Shown: positions 8,858-17,815 of the stretch, piece after piece
How positions within the stretch are numbered: position 1 is the first letter of the stretch
How the letters are laid out: each line of letters starts with the position of its first letter
Origin: Rhizobiaceae bacterium
Lineage (GTDB): Bacteria > Pseudomonadota > Alphaproteobacteria > Rhizobiales > Rhizobiaceae
Length of the DNA: 64,000 nucleotides
Direction of reading: 5' to 3'
Assembly (NCBI GenBank): GCA_028279875.1
Contig: JANQMU010000118.1
Location: 103,180 to 167,179, forward strand
Notes under the pieces: generated by a model
What the model was told of the DNA's origin: nothing
Seen by the model: only the letters and a program-made list of their open reading frames with translations
The model's database searches: none
Translations under genes and position numbers: made by a program

Positions 8858-8979
8858 AGACGCCGTAAAGGCCCGGCCTGCTTAGACTTACGGTGTTTCA
8901 AGCGCAAGGGGAAAAATCGTTTGCCCCGGAAATAGGGTGTGTTGCGCCCGGATCGGGGCACTTGCTCCGGCAAAGCGGT

Positions 8980-9008
8980 TTGACAGCCCTGCCGCCTGTC
9001 GCTATGTT
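8980..9008 (+). promoter_or_regulatory. sigma-70-type promoter of the VOC-TfoX operon
   Basis: A perfect -35 TTGACA (8980-8985) is followed after a 17-base spacer by TATGTT (9003-9008). Transcription would begin about 9015, inside the SOS box. Among the upstream regions I checked, this is one of the best consensus promoters. Confidence 0.7.
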
Positions 9009-9020
9009 CATGTTTTGTTC
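9006..9020 (+). promoter_or_regulatory. LexA (SOS) box in the VOC-TfoX promoter
   Basis: The sequence is GTTCATGTTTTGTTC, a perfect GTTC-N7-GTTC, the SOS box form known for alphaproteobacterial LexA. It overlaps the last three bases of the -10 and the expected start site, which is a repressing position. It lies 18 bases before the ATG at 9038. Confidence 0.75.
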
Positions 9021-9037
9021 TAGTTGGAGAGGCAGGC

Positions 9038-9427
9038 ATGAAGTTCGGCTATGTTATCTTGTATGTGCCCGATGTGAAGCGATCCATGGCGTTTTACGAA
9101 GCGGCCTTCGGGCTTGAGCAGGGATTTATCCATGACAGCGGAACCTATGGGGAAATGGCGACCGGAAACACCAAGCTGGCATTTGCCGCTGAAAGTCTTG
9201 CGGAGAGCCATGGATTTGCAATTCGCCGCCAGACCCCGGATGAAAAACCGGCCGCATTTGAAATTGCACTGGTTGCCGATGATGTGGCGGCCGCCTATCG
9301 CCTGGCGCTGGAAAAGGGCGCGCGCGCCCTTGCCGAACCGAAGGAAATGCCTTGGGGGCAATGGGTGTCCTATGTCGCGGATTTGAACGGCTTTACCGTT
9401 GAAATCTGCTCGGAAATCAAGGCTTGA
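9038..9427 (+). CDS. VOC family (glyoxalase/bleomycin-resistance type) protein, SOS-controlled
   Basis: A 129-residue vicinal-oxygen-chelate protein with two beta-alpha-beta-beta-beta modules: MKFGYVILYVPDVKRSMAFYEAAFG at the N-terminus (read in parts) and WVSYVADLNGFTVEICSEI at the C-terminus. One VOC metal-ligand position survives as the late Glu (VEICSE). The early His is replaced by Tyr (FGYVILY), so it may not be a metal-dependent glyoxalase. Function is not assigned; binding a DNA-damaging compound would fit the SOS box upstream. GGAGAGG precedes ATG 9038. It runs into the TfoX-like gene 37 bases later. Confidence 0.88.
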   Translation: MKFGYVILYVPDVKRSMAFYEAAFGLEQGFIHDSGTYGEMATGNTKLAFAAESLAESHGFAIRRQTPDEKPAAFEIALVADDVAAAYRLALEKGARALAEPKEMPWGQWVSYVADLNGFTVEICSEIKA

Positions 9428-9464
9428 TTGTCAATGGGACATGAAGCTTTCGGAGAATATTGTC

Positions 9465-9779
9465 ATGGACAATGAAGCAATACACGACATGTTCGTTGCG
9501 CTCGGGCCGGTCACCATCAAGCGGATGTTCGGCGGCAAGGGCATCTATCATCAGGGGAAGATCCTGGCCCTGGAAGTCGATGGCGAAATCCTGCTGAAGG
9601 CCGATGATACGAGCGCTCCCGAATTTGAAGCGGCCGGATCCCGGCCATGGGTCTATTCGGGCAAGAGCAAACCGGTCAAAATGCCCTATTGGTCGATACC
9701 GGATGCGGCGCTTGACGATCCGGACGAACTGGCGAAGTGGGTCAGGCTGGCATACGCGGCCGCGTTGCGCGCCAAATAG
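9465..9779 (+). CDS. TfoX/Sxy N-terminal-domain protein
   Basis: A 104-residue protein made only of the TfoX N-terminal domain: GPVTIKRMFGGKGIY (about 12-26), then ALEVDGEILLKADD and PVKMPYWSIPDAALDD. In gammaproteobacteria the two-domain TfoX/Sxy promotes competence gene expression; stand-alone N-domains have no settled role. I chose ATG 9465 (GGAG nine bases upstream), giving the usual short N-terminus; in-frame ATGs exist at 9399 and 9441. It follows the VOC gene as a probable operon under the SOS box at 9006-9020. Confidence 0.9.
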   Translation: MDNEAIHDMFVALGPVTIKRMFGGKGIYHQGKILALEVDGEILLKADDTSAPEFEAAGSRPWVYSGKSKPVKMPYWSIPDAALDDPDELAKWVRLAYAAALRAK

Positions 9780-9803
9780 GGCGGTGGTCCGACGGAACGG
9801 CTC

Positions 9804-11237
9804 TCAGTGCTTTGCGCCGATCATCATGAATGCGGGGATTTCGTCGCCGAAGCCGATGGGAGTCGGTGTATCATCGTAGTCGCGGCCACGTCTTCCACGC
9901 TTGTTGCTGTTGTCGTTGGTGGCGGTTTTGGCGGGTGGTTTTTCGGCGCGCTTGTCCGGGCTCGGAGCTGCCGCATCGCCCGTTTCCTTTTTCCCCTGCC
10001 GGGCCCTGGCGGTGCGGCGGGACCGGGTCTTCGGCTTTTCCTCATCCGTTTCATCGACGGCGGCCGGTTCGCCGTCCTGCCAGGCAATCTCCTGGCCGAT
10101 CAGCGTTTCGATAGCCTGGACGAATTTCGCCTCACGGCGGGTTACCAGCGTAAAGGACGCCCCGGACTTTCCGGCGCGGCCGGTCCGGCCGATCCGGTGG
10201 ACATAATCCTCGGCGTGAATGGGAACATCGAAATTGATTACATGGCTGACATCGGGAATATCCAGGCCGCGGGCGGCGACATCCGAGGCGACGAGCAGCT
10301 GGATCTTTCCGTCCCTGAAGTTCTGCAACATCGCCATGCGGGCGCGCTGATCCATGTCTCCATGCAGGGCGCCGACGGAAAATTCGTGGCGCTCGAGTGA
10401 CCGGAACAGGTCCGACACATCGCGTTTGCGGTTGCAGAAGATAATGGCGTTCTTCAACTCGGTCTGGGTGCGGATCAGGTTGCGCAACGACTCGCGCTTT
10501 TCATAGTCTTTTGACGGCACCGCGATGAGGCGCTGAACCACCGTCTTGGCGGTCGTCGACGGCGGTGCCACCTTGACCTCCTCGGGGTTCTGCAGGAAGC
10601 GGTCCGCGAGCTTTTGAATCTCCGCCGGCATGGTGGCCGAGAAAAACAGGGTCTGACGCGTAAACGGGATCAGCTTGGCAATGCGTTCGATATCGGGGAT
10701 GAAGCCCATATCGAGCATGCGGTCAGCCTCGTCGATGACGAAAATCTCGACACCCGTCAACAGCAGTTTGCCGCGCTCGTGATGGTCGAGGAGGCGTCCG
10801 GGCGTCGCGATCAGAACGTCGGCGCCGCGCTCGAGCTTGCGATCCTGCTCCTCGAAGGAAACGCCGCCGATCAGGAGGGCAATGTTCAGCTTGTGGTATT
10901 TGCCGTAGTTGACGAAATTCTCTTCGACCTGTGCCGCCAGCTCACGGGTCGGCTCGAGAATCAGGGTGCGGGGCATTCTTGCCCGGGCGCGACCCTTTTC
11001 GAGCTTGGTCAGCATCGGCAGAACAAAGGAAGCGGTTTTCCCGGTCCCGGTCTGGGCGATCCCCAGGATATCGCGGCGCGCGAGAGCAGGGGGGATGGCG
11101 CCTTCCTGAATCGGTGTCGGTGTCGTGTATCCGGCGTCTTCAACAGCCGAAAGCACTTTCTGGCTCAAGCCAAGATCAGAGAATGTTACCAAAGGGAGCG
11201 TCGTTCCGTTAATCGATCGGTTAACCGTAGGCGCCAC
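9804..11237 (-). CDS. DEAD-box ATP-dependent RNA helicase (RhlE-like)
   Basis: It unwinds RNA duplexes in ribosome assembly or mRNA decay. All core motifs are present in the 477-residue protein: Q motif (FSDLGLS...TPIQ), motif I AQTGTGKT (61-68), Ia PTRELAAQ, TPGRLLDH, motif II DEAD (169-172), motif III SATMP, and motif VI HRIGRTGRAGKSG. The C-terminal 90 residues are basic and low-complexity (KPKTRSRRTARARQGKK), usual for RhlE-type RNA binding. The start is GTG 11237, with AGG seven bases upstream; an internal TTG just before VTFSDLGL is an alternative. The exact subfamily is inferred. Confidence 0.93.
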   Translation of the reverse strand: MAPTVNRSINGTTLPLVTFSDLGLSQKVLSAVEDAGYTTPTPIQEGAIPPALARRDILGIAQTGTGKTASFVLPMLTKLEKGRARARMPRTLILEPTRELAAQVEENFVNYGKYHKLNIALLIGGVSFEEQDRKLERGADVLIATPGRLLDHHERGKLLLTGVEIFVIDEADRMLDMGFIPDIERIAKLIPFTRQTLFFSATMPAEIQKLADRFLQNPEEVKVAPPSTTAKTVVQRLIAVPSKDYEKRESLRNLIRTQTELKNAIIFCNRKRDVSDLFRSLERHEFSVGALHGDMDQRARMAMLQNFRDGKIQLLVASDVAARGLDIPDVSHVINFDVPIHAEDYVHRIGRTGRAGKSGASFTLVTRREAKFVQAIETLIGQEIAWQDGEPAAVDETDEEKPKTRSRRTARARQGKKETGDAAAPSPDKRAEKPPAKTATNDNSNKRGRRGRDYDDTPTPIGFGDEIPAFMMIGAKH

Positions 11238-11441
11238 ATCCGCGCCTGTATTGAGCCCCGACTAGTCCGATCGTCCCGCCAAGTCAAGAAAATCGGGGAA
11301 TTTGGGCTGCTTCGACATCAAATGTGGGCGTTTTAGGGCAATTACAGTTAATTACCAATTGTTAACGGTATGATGACAGGAGCCCCGGATTTTTCCGTGT
11401 TTGGCACATAGGATTGAAGGAGATTGAAGGGTTCCCGCTGC

Positions 11442-12713
11442 CTAAAGCAGGGGACGAAGCTTTTCGCCGGCCTTGAGAAAACGCATTGGGTTGATGGCCT
11501 TGTTGTTATAGCGAACCTCATAGTGAAGATGGGGACCGGTGGATCGGCCTGTGCTGCCAGCGGCGCCGATCTTTGCGCCCGGCTCCACGGTCTGGCCGAC
11601 CTTCACGTCAATGCGCGACAGATGGGCATAGCGTGTCCTGAAACCATGGCCGTGATCGATCTCGACCATCTTTCCGTAGCCGCCCTGACGCCCGGCCTTT
11701 CTGACGACGCCCGACCCGGTGGCCTGGATGGCCTGTCCGTAACGGGTCCTGAAATCAATTCCGGCGTGATGAGCCATCCTTTTAAGGAAAGGGTCGCGGC
11801 GTTTGCCGAAATAGCTGGAAATGGCGTGATTGGGGGCCGGGTTGCCCACCGGCATCTTGCGCGCCTGGCTGCGGGCCTTTTCCAGGCGCTGCAGCGCCGT
11901 GCCGAGTTCATCAAGCGAGGAATCAAATTCGGTAGGGTTCTCCGGGTTGATGAACGGCCCGCCGATTCCGGTGTCGGTTTCGACCGGGATACCTGTCTTG
12001 TGGAGAATCGTGTTGATCGTTTCCGCGGTCTGATAGGCGTTCGAGGTCAGGCTGTGGATATGGTTTGCCTGTTCCCGCTCCATGGTGTGCAGCGATGTCA
12101 GCAGTTCTTCAAATATCCGGTCCGCCCGCTGTCCTGCCGGAACCTTGACCGGCGCATAGGCGAGGCCATTGCCGCGCAGGCCCAGGGATGCCACGGCGAG
12201 AGTCTGACCGGTCTCAGGTCTGGTGATCTCAGCCCTTTGCTGTTCTGACGATGTGCCGCGATTCACCGGTTTTGCCCGGGGCACCGGTATTCTCGCCGGG
12301 ACGAAGTTCACGACATCGGCGTTTTCGAGCAGCAGTCCGAGGCGGCCGTGCCGGTTGCTGAGGCGCGCCTGCTGCTGCATCAGTTCGGCCATGCGCCCCT
12401 CCATCATCTGCTGATCGAGCAATTGCCGGCTGGTAATGCTGTCGACCTGCGAGCGGAGCATGGCGATGCGATCCTCATAGGCATGCTGGATGCGGGCCTG
12501 GCGGGCCATTGCGGCGCCGATCAGATCATCGCGCAGGACAAGGTAGGTCGTCGCCATCAGATAGCCGATTGCCATGACGGCAAGAAAACTGGCGGCCAGG
12601 CCGAACACCCAGGGATGGATGGTCCAATGACGGATGTGGTCGCCACTTGCCAGGATGATAGTGTGCTGCTTCTTGCGCCTGCCAAATACGCGGCTCACGG
12701 AACCTTGTGACAC
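11442..12713 (-). CDS. M23 family metallopeptidase (murein DD-endopeptidase type)
   Basis: A membrane-anchored peptidoglycan hydrolase. The 423-residue protein has an N-terminal basic region, one membrane helix (about residues 36-58) and a coiled-coil-like middle. A C-terminal LytM/M23 domain follows, with zinc ligands H316 and D320 (HHAGIDF) and H397 (HLHYE); H395 is also conserved. The active ligands are intact, so it is probably catalytic, unlike the degenerate EnvC type. The start is GTG 12713, with GGGAGA five bases upstream. A 14-base inverted repeat lies about 50 bases before the start. The DEAD-box gene lies upstream-left on the same strand, 204 bases away. Confidence 0.92.
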   Translation of the reverse strand: MSQGSVSRVFGRRKKQHTIILASGDHIRHWTIHPWVFGLAASFLAVMAIGYLMATTYLVLRDDLIGAAMARQARIQHAYEDRIAMLRSQVDSITSRQLLDQQMMEGRMAELMQQQARLSNRHGRLGLLLENADVVNFVPARIPVPRAKPVNRGTSSEQQRAEITRPETGQTLAVASLGLRGNGLAYAPVKVPAGQRADRIFEELLTSLHTMEREQANHIHSLTSNAYQTAETINTILHKTGIPVETDTGIGGPFINPENPTEFDSSLDELGTALQRLEKARSQARKMPVGNPAPNHAISSYFGKRRDPFLKRMAHHAGIDFRTRYGQAIQATGSGVVRKAGRQGGYGKMVEIDHGHGFRTRYAHLSRIDVKVGQTVEPGAKIGAAGSTGRSTGPHLHYEVRYNNKAINPMRFLKAGEKLRPLL

Positions 12714-12761
12714 GATATTCTCCCGGCAAAATCAGACTCAACAACTGGACGTATTAGACTC

Positions 12762-12775
12762 TGTTAAGGTTAACA
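12762..12775. promoter_or_regulatory. inverted repeat TGTTAA-GG-TTAACA upstream of the M23 gene
   Basis: A perfect six-base inverted repeat with a two-base centre, between the M23 start (12713) and the DUF455 stop (12807). It contains two TTAA half-sites, but their spacing (two bases) does not match the CtrA site TTAA-N7-TTAA. It may be an operator; the binding protein is unknown. Confidence 0.3.
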
Positions 12776-12806
12776 AAGCTTTGAACTGCGGCTGTGCGCC
12801 GTCATG

Positions 12807-13634
12807 TCACGATGCGTTGGCTGATGTCAGATTGCGGTAGAATGAGGGGGTGAGGCCGGCTTCGGCGCGGGCGAGGTCGTTGAACGGGGCCTTCATCTGG
12901 CCGCGGAAATTGGCACGTACCAATTGTTTGAACGCGGCTTCGGGGTTTCTGCCGTGCCGATGGCACAGGAACCGGAACCACTTGGCGCCCACCGCGACGT
13001 GTTTCTTCTCGTCATTGTAGATGATGTCGAGAATGTCGGCGCTTTCAAAGTCGCCGGTATCGCGCATTTTGCGCTGCAGGGACGGGGTGACGTCCAGGCC
13101 GCGCGCTTCAAGAATGAGCGGCACCACCGCCAGACGGGCGACGAGATCGTTGCGCGTATCATGCGCCGCCTGCCAAAGGCCGTCATGGGCGGGAAGATCA
13201 CCATATTCGGCGCCCAGCGCCCGAAGACGGTCGCGGATCAGCCGGAAGTGCTTGGCCTCCTCAAAGGCGACCTGCATCCAGCCGTCGAAGAAGGAGCGCG
13301 GGACCGGTTCATCGGCGAACCGGGCGACGATATCAAGCGCCAGATCGATGGCGTTGAGCTCGATATGGGCCAGGGCATGCAGCAGTGCGATTCGACCGGC
13401 CGGCGTGTTCAGATTGCGCTTCTTGACCATGCGCGGCGGCAGCAGCGGCGGCCGGTCCGGCCGTCCCGGGCGCGCCGGCAGCGGCGGATCGAGTGGCGAG
13501 CGCAGGGAGATGGTGCGTGCCGCCCATCGGCGCGCTGCTGCCTGTGTGAGATCAGTCTTGCGGTTCAGGTCCGCCGCGCCGATGGCTTCGGCCGCCCCGG
13601 CTCGCAAGGTGGTGAAACCAGGCGTCGAAGCCAT
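12807..13634 (-). CDS. DUF455 family ferritin-like protein
   Basis: A 275-residue DUF455 protein with a ferritin-like di-iron helical bundle. Carboxylate/His pairs expected of such a fold are visible: HALAHIELNAIDLALD (about 105-120), FEEAKHF (about 148) and NDEKKHVAVGAKWF (about 210). Similarity to tRNA-hydroxylase-like and other diiron proteins suggests an oxidoreductase, but the substrate is unknown. I placed the start at ATG 13634, 20 bases after the bcp stop, giving a bcp-DUF455 operon. The frame remains open upstream to 13742 inside bcp, which is unlikely to be coding. Confidence 0.88.
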   Translation of the reverse strand: MASTPGFTTLRAGAAEAIGAADLNRKTDLTQAAARRWAARTISLRSPLDPPLPARPGRPDRPPLLPPRMVKKRNLNTPAGRIALLHALAHIELNAIDLALDIVARFADEPVPRSFFDGWMQVAFEEAKHFRLIRDRLRALGAEYGDLPAHDGLWQAAHDTRNDLVARLAVVPLILEARGLDVTPSLQRKMRDTGDFESADILDIIYNDEKKHVAVGAKWFRFLCHRHGRNPEAAFKQLVRANFRGQMKAPFNDLARAEAGLTPSFYRNLTSANAS

Positions 13635-13653
13635 GTCCGCAGACCGTCCGGTG

Positions 13654-14118
13654 TCAGCCGGTGACGGCTTCGAGGACGGCTTCGGCGTGGCCCGGAACCT
13701 TGACCTTGCGCCAGACCTTCTCGATCTTTCCGGCCGCGTCAATCAGGAAGGTCGACCGTTCGACGCCCATATATTTGCGGCCATACATGCTTTTTTCGGC
13801 CCACACGCCATAGGCTTCCAGCGTTGCCTTTTCCTCGTCCGATGCCAACGCCACCTTGAGATCGTGCTTGGCGATGAATTTGTCATGCTTGGCGACACTG
13901 TCGGGCGACATGCCCAGTATCGCCGCATTTGCCGCGTCGAATTGCGGCAGCAGAGCACTGAACGCGTTCGCCTCGGCCGTGCAGCCGCTGGTGTCGTCTT
14001 TCGGGTAGAAGAAGAGTACAAGCTTGCGGCCTGCATAGTCCGAGAGCGCCACAGATTTGCCGCCATCGCGGGGGAGGTTGAAATCCGGGGCGTCCATGCC
14101 TTCCGCAAGAGCTGTCAT
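13654..14118 (-). CDS. bcp: thioredoxin-dependent peroxiredoxin (BCP/PrxQ family)
   Basis: It reduces organic and hydrogen peroxides. The 154-residue protein has the peroxiredoxin site FYPKDDTSGCTAEANAF with the peroxidatic Cys in GCT. The resolving Cys that many BCPs carry five residues later is absent (Asn there), so this is a one-Cys-like PrxQ, or it resolves with another Cys or partner. No other Cys is present in the product as translated. ATG 14118 has AGGA seven bases upstream; the frame extends to 14196 but the family start is at MTALAEGMDAPDF. It leads the DUF455 gene. Confidence 0.93.
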   Translation of the reverse strand: MTALAEGMDAPDFNLPRDGGKSVALSDYAGRKLVLFFYPKDDTSGCTAEANAFSALLPQFDAANAAILGMSPDSVAKHDKFIAKHDLKVALASDEEKATLEAYGVWAEKSMYGRKYMGVERSTFLIDAAGKIEKVWRKVKVPGHAEAVLEAVTG

Positions 14119-14258
14119 TGTGCGTATCCTTTCATGATAATGTGGGCTTTCATCGATGCTGGCGTGGTATATATAAGTTCCAAGTGAATCGTCCATGGTC
14201 CTTGGCCGGGAAGACCGGCAAAATCTGGATCAATGCAGCGGGAGCGGTTTGTCGATAG

Positions 14259-17200
14259 ATGACAGTTGACGGCGGCGACAACAATTCCGAAAGGGCCGGA
14301 CGTCTGACAGCGTTGCATTCCATGCCATCAGCGAATGCCATAGATCCGATTGTCGTGAACACGCCGCGCCCTGGCGGGCCCTTCTGGCGTCTCGCTCGGC
14401 TGTCGGTCATGCTCAGCGCCGGGCTGCTCGTCATCGTGCTCACCATATTCGTGTTGATCGAAGCCGGTGTCGGCGACGGCCCGCTGGCGAACCGGGCGCA
14501 GGCGCTGCTGCAAAATGCGGTTGGCGAGGACTTCGTCGCAGAAATCGAAGGCGCGGGTTTGCGGCTGGCCCGTGGCGGCCGGATGGCGATCGTCGCGCAC
14601 GGCGTTCGCCTTTACCGCAAGAATGGCGGTGGCGAAGCCGTCAGCGCCCTGTCCGTGAAGATCGCGCTGCACGCTTTACCGCTCCTGTCAGGACAGATCA
14701 GCGTGTCGCATATCGAAATCGATGGCGGCTTTGTCGATCTGGCCCATATGGGGACGGACGAGATGACGGGCGATCTTTCGAATGACCGGGCCCTGTTCAA
14801 GATTACCGATATAGACAACAGGCTGGACCAGGCCTTTGACGGGCTGCGAACCATTGCGACGGTGATGGAACAGCGTGGAACCCGGCGGATCATCCTGAAG
14901 GATGCCATCATCACCGGCCTTGGCGCGAGCGGCTCCGCCACCGAGGACAAATCCGTGCGGCGGGAGATCGACATTAAATCGGCTGAAATCGTCGAAAGCC
15001 CGGCGACCGGCCTGGACGTTGCCGCAAAGATTGTCTTCGGTGGCCAGGATATCGGGATCGATCTGCAGATCCGTCCCGGCGAGGATGGTGGCGGACAGAC
15101 GATCAGCAGCCATATCTCGGGCGTCAAGATCGGCAGCATGATTCGCGAATTCACCGGCGATCCGCGCCGCAAATTTCGTCTCGAAAGCAGTGCGGAAATC
15201 GATCTCAGTGCAACGGAACGGACGGCCGACACACCTTCGGGCATCAAGGCCGATCTGCACCTGAGCTCCGGCGAACTCTTTATGGACGGCGTTGCGGCGG
15301 AACTCGGACGCAGCACCATCCATATCGCGCTCGATCATGATCGCAAGTCCCTTGAGATCCTGCCGTCACGGCTGAAAATCGGCGCCTCGTCCTACAGCTT
15401 CAATGGCGGCCTCATCGACCTTGAAAACCTGCCGGGGCAGGGCGAGGAAGGCTATGGCATCGATCTGCTGGTGGATGACGGGCTGGTGGCTCCGACCGAC
15501 TCGAGCGAACCGCCGGTCAGGGTCAAGATGAAAGCGTTCGCGCGCTATGTGAAACGCGAAAACCGTCTCTATGTGGATGACTTCATCGTTTCGGGCGCCC
15601 GCGGCACGATGTTCTCATCCGCCAGCATCCAGTTCGCCGATACCAGTCCCGAGGTCAGTTTCGTTGCCAATATCGAGAAGATGGACACCGGCACCGTCAA
15701 GCAGCTCTGGCCCTACTGGATTGCAAAACAGGCACGCAACTGGGTGCACCAGAATCTCTTCGGCGGAACCGTCAGCAACGGATCGATCCGTGTGTTCATC
15801 CCCGAGGGCCGGATGGCGACGGGCCTGCCCAATTCCCTCAATCTCGATCAGAACCAGCTCCAGGTTGCCTTCAACATGCGCAATGCGCGTTTTGATGTCG
15901 CCGGAGACATCCCGCCCGTCCGTGATGCCGTCGGGGTGCTTGAATTGCGTGGCCAGCGACTTGATCTGAAGATCGATGAAGGCACGGCCTATTTCCCGAC
16001 CGGGCGCACGGTGGAGATTTCGAACGGCTTCTTTGAAATCCCACTCACCAATGCGCGCCCGCTTATGGCGCATCTGGACATCGATGTGTCAGGCGATGCC
16101 TCGGCGGTCGCCGAACTGGTGTCCTATCAGCCGATCAACGCACTGGAGCGCACGCCGTACAAGCCGGAGGATTTTGATGGCGCGGTCATGGCGAATGTGG
16201 ATGTCACCTTCGGCCTTATCCAGTCTCAGAACCCGCCGGAACCCGATTGGAAGGTGGAACTCGACCTTGGCGGTGTGAATGTCGGACCGCTCATTGACGG
16301 CGTCAAGGTGACGGACGCCGAGGGAAAGATGTTCGTCGACCCTGAGAAGATGGTGTTTGACACGGGGGCCTCGCTGAACGGCATTTCGGGACATCTGAAT
16401 TTCACCGAGCCGCTCAGCACCGAGGAGGTGCGGGATCCGGACCGGGTTGTGCATATGACCATGGACAATAAGGACCGGGCGACCGTTTCGGCTCAGCTCA
16501 ACGAATTCATCGATGGCACCATCGATGTGACGGCCCGGCTTCACGGTAACGGCCGGCAGAGCGTCACGGCGGATCTGACGCGTGCGCGCCTCCTGTTGCC
16601 CTGGATCGGCTGGTCGAAGGGCAGGAACATCAAGGCCGATGCGACCTTCACGATGACCCTGTCACCCGACGGCGAGGCCAGCAGCGCTGGCGGCGGATCG
16701 GCATTGCCCGACAGAATTGACATCGATGATCTCGTCATTACCGGCGAAGGGTTTTCCCTTCGCGGCAAGTTGCGCTTCGACAAGGGCGAACTGATGTCGG
16801 CGGATATCAGCCGTGCGACATTGAACCGAAACGACAATTTTGCCGTCAAGATCGTTCGGCACGGTGCGGCCTATCGGATCGACGTCACCGGCAAGGCGGT
16901 CGATCTGCGCTCGTCAATCAAGGAGTTTCTGTCGGAAAGCGGTGGCGGCGGCGGTGTCGAGGAGACGAGCACCAGGGTCGACATCACCGTCGAGGCGGCG
17001 CGGGCCATCGGGTTCGGCAATGAGGTGCTTAACGGGTTCAACATGAAATATAGCGGCCGCGGCAGCACCATATTTGCGCTCGATCTGACGGCAAAGACCG
17101 AAGGCGGAAAAACGGTTCTGGCCCGCAGCACCCGCGACGAGGGCGGCAATACGCTGACCCTGAACAGCGGCGATGCCGGCGTCACCGCACGGTTTCTGGA

Positions 17201-17792
17201 TCTGTATGACCATATCGAGGGCGGTACGCTGACCGCCGATCTCTTCAAGGCTGAAAACGGTCCGTATCTCGGAACCGTGGATATTCGCGACTTCGATGTC
17301 GCCGGCGAGGAGCGGCTGCAGTCGCTGGTGTCCAGCCGGCCGAATGGCGGGAGAAGCCTCAACGAGGCGGTCCGGCGCGACCTGCCGGTCGGCCATGTCC
17401 ATTTCGACCATGCCTCGGCATTTATCGACAAGGGGCCGGGATATCTGCGCCTGAGTGACGGGATTGCACGCGGGCCCATCGTCGGGTTCGCCTATCAGGG
17501 CACGGTTTACGATTCGGATGGCGAGATGAACATCACCGGCACCTTCATGCCGGCCTATGGGCTGAACCGCATTTTCGGTGAAATTCCGATTCTCGGCGCC
17601 ATTCTCGGCAATGGCCGGGACCGGGGGCTGATCGGCATCACCTTCCGACTGACCGGAACCTTTGAGGATCCGAAGCTCGAGATCAATCCGATCTCCGTCA
17701 TTGCGCCCGGTATCTTCCGCAACATCTTCCAGTTTCAGCCGGCAGAGCCCAACCGGACCCGCAGGACCAATGCGACCGTGTCCGATCGGTAG
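14259..17792 (+). CDS. large AsmA-like / DUF3971 (YhdP-like) envelope protein
   Basis: A 1177-residue protein with a short cytoplasmic N-terminus, one membrane helix (about residues 46-68, SVMLSAGLLVIVLTIFVLI) and a long periplasmic region rich in beta strands. It ends in an AsmA-like C-terminal domain (GLNRIFGEIPILGAILGNGRDRGLIG read in parts). This architecture is that of YhdP/TamB/AsmA bridge proteins, which are thought to form grooves carrying phospholipid between inner and outer membranes. The role here is inferred from the family. It is divergent from bcp and convergent with tyrS (23 bases between). Confidence 0.88.
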   Translation: MTVDGGDNNSERAGRLTALHSMPSANAIDPIVVNTPRPGGPFWRLARLSVMLSAGLLVIVLTIFVLIEAGVGDGPLANRAQALLQNAVGEDFVAEIEGAGLRLARGGRMAIVAHGVRLYRKNGGGEAVSALSVKIALHALPLLSGQISVSHIEIDGGFVDLAHMGTDEMTGDLSNDRALFKITDIDNRLDQAFDGLRTIATVMEQRGTRRIILKDAIITGLGASGSATEDKSVRREIDIKSAEIVESPATGLDVAAKIVFGGQDIGIDLQIRPGEDGGGQTISSHISGVKIGSMIREFTGDPRRKFRLESSAEIDLSATERTADTPSGIKADLHLSSGELFMDGVAAELGRSTIHIALDHDRKSLEILPSRLKIGASSYSFNGGLIDLENLPGQGEEGYGIDLLVDDGLVAPTDSSEPPVRVKMKAFARYVKRENRLYVDDFIVSGARGTMFSSASIQFADTSPEVSFVANIEKMDTGTVKQLWPYWIAKQARNWVHQNLFGGTVSNGSIRVFIPEGRMATGLPNSLNLDQNQLQVAFNMRNARFDVAGDIPPVRDAVGVLELRGQRLDLKIDEGTAYFPTGRTVEISNGFFEIPLTNARPLMAHLDIDVSGDASAVAELVSYQPINALERTPYKPEDFDGAVMANVDVTFGLIQSQNPPEPDWKVELDLGGVNVGPLIDGVKVTDAEGKMFVDPEKMVFDTGASLNGISGHLNFTEPLSTEEVRDPDRVVHMTMDNKDRATVSAQLNEFIDGTIDVTARLHGNGRQSVTADLTRARLLLPWIGWSKGRNIKADATFTMTLSPDGEASSAGGGSALPDRIDIDDLVITGEGFSLRGKLRFDKGELMSADISRATLNRNDNFAVKIVRHGAAYRIDVTGKAVDLRSSIKEFLSESGGGGGVEETSTRVDITVEAARAIGFGNEVLNGFNMKYSGRGSTIFALDLTAKTEGGKTVLARSTRDEGGNTLTLNSGDAGVTARFLDLYDHIEGGTLTADLFKAENGPYLGTVDIRDFDVAGEERLQSLVSSRPNGGRSLNEAVRRDLPVGHVHFDHASAFIDKGPGYLRLSDGIARGPIVGFAYQGTVYDSDGEMNITGTFMPAYGLNRIFGEIPILGAILGNGRDRGLIGITFRLTGTFEDPKLEINPISVIAPGIFRNIFQFQPAEPNRTRRTNATVSDR

Positions 17793-17815
17793 GCGCGGGT
17801 TGCCTGCGGATGCGG

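Noticed and set aside
11350..11372. CtrA-type site in TTAATTACCAATTGTTAAC
   Set aside because: Half-site spacing is ten bases, which does not fit TTAA-N7-TTAA.
12762..12775. CtrA-type operator
   Set aside because: TTAA half-sites are two bases apart, not seven; kept only as an unassigned inverted repeat.
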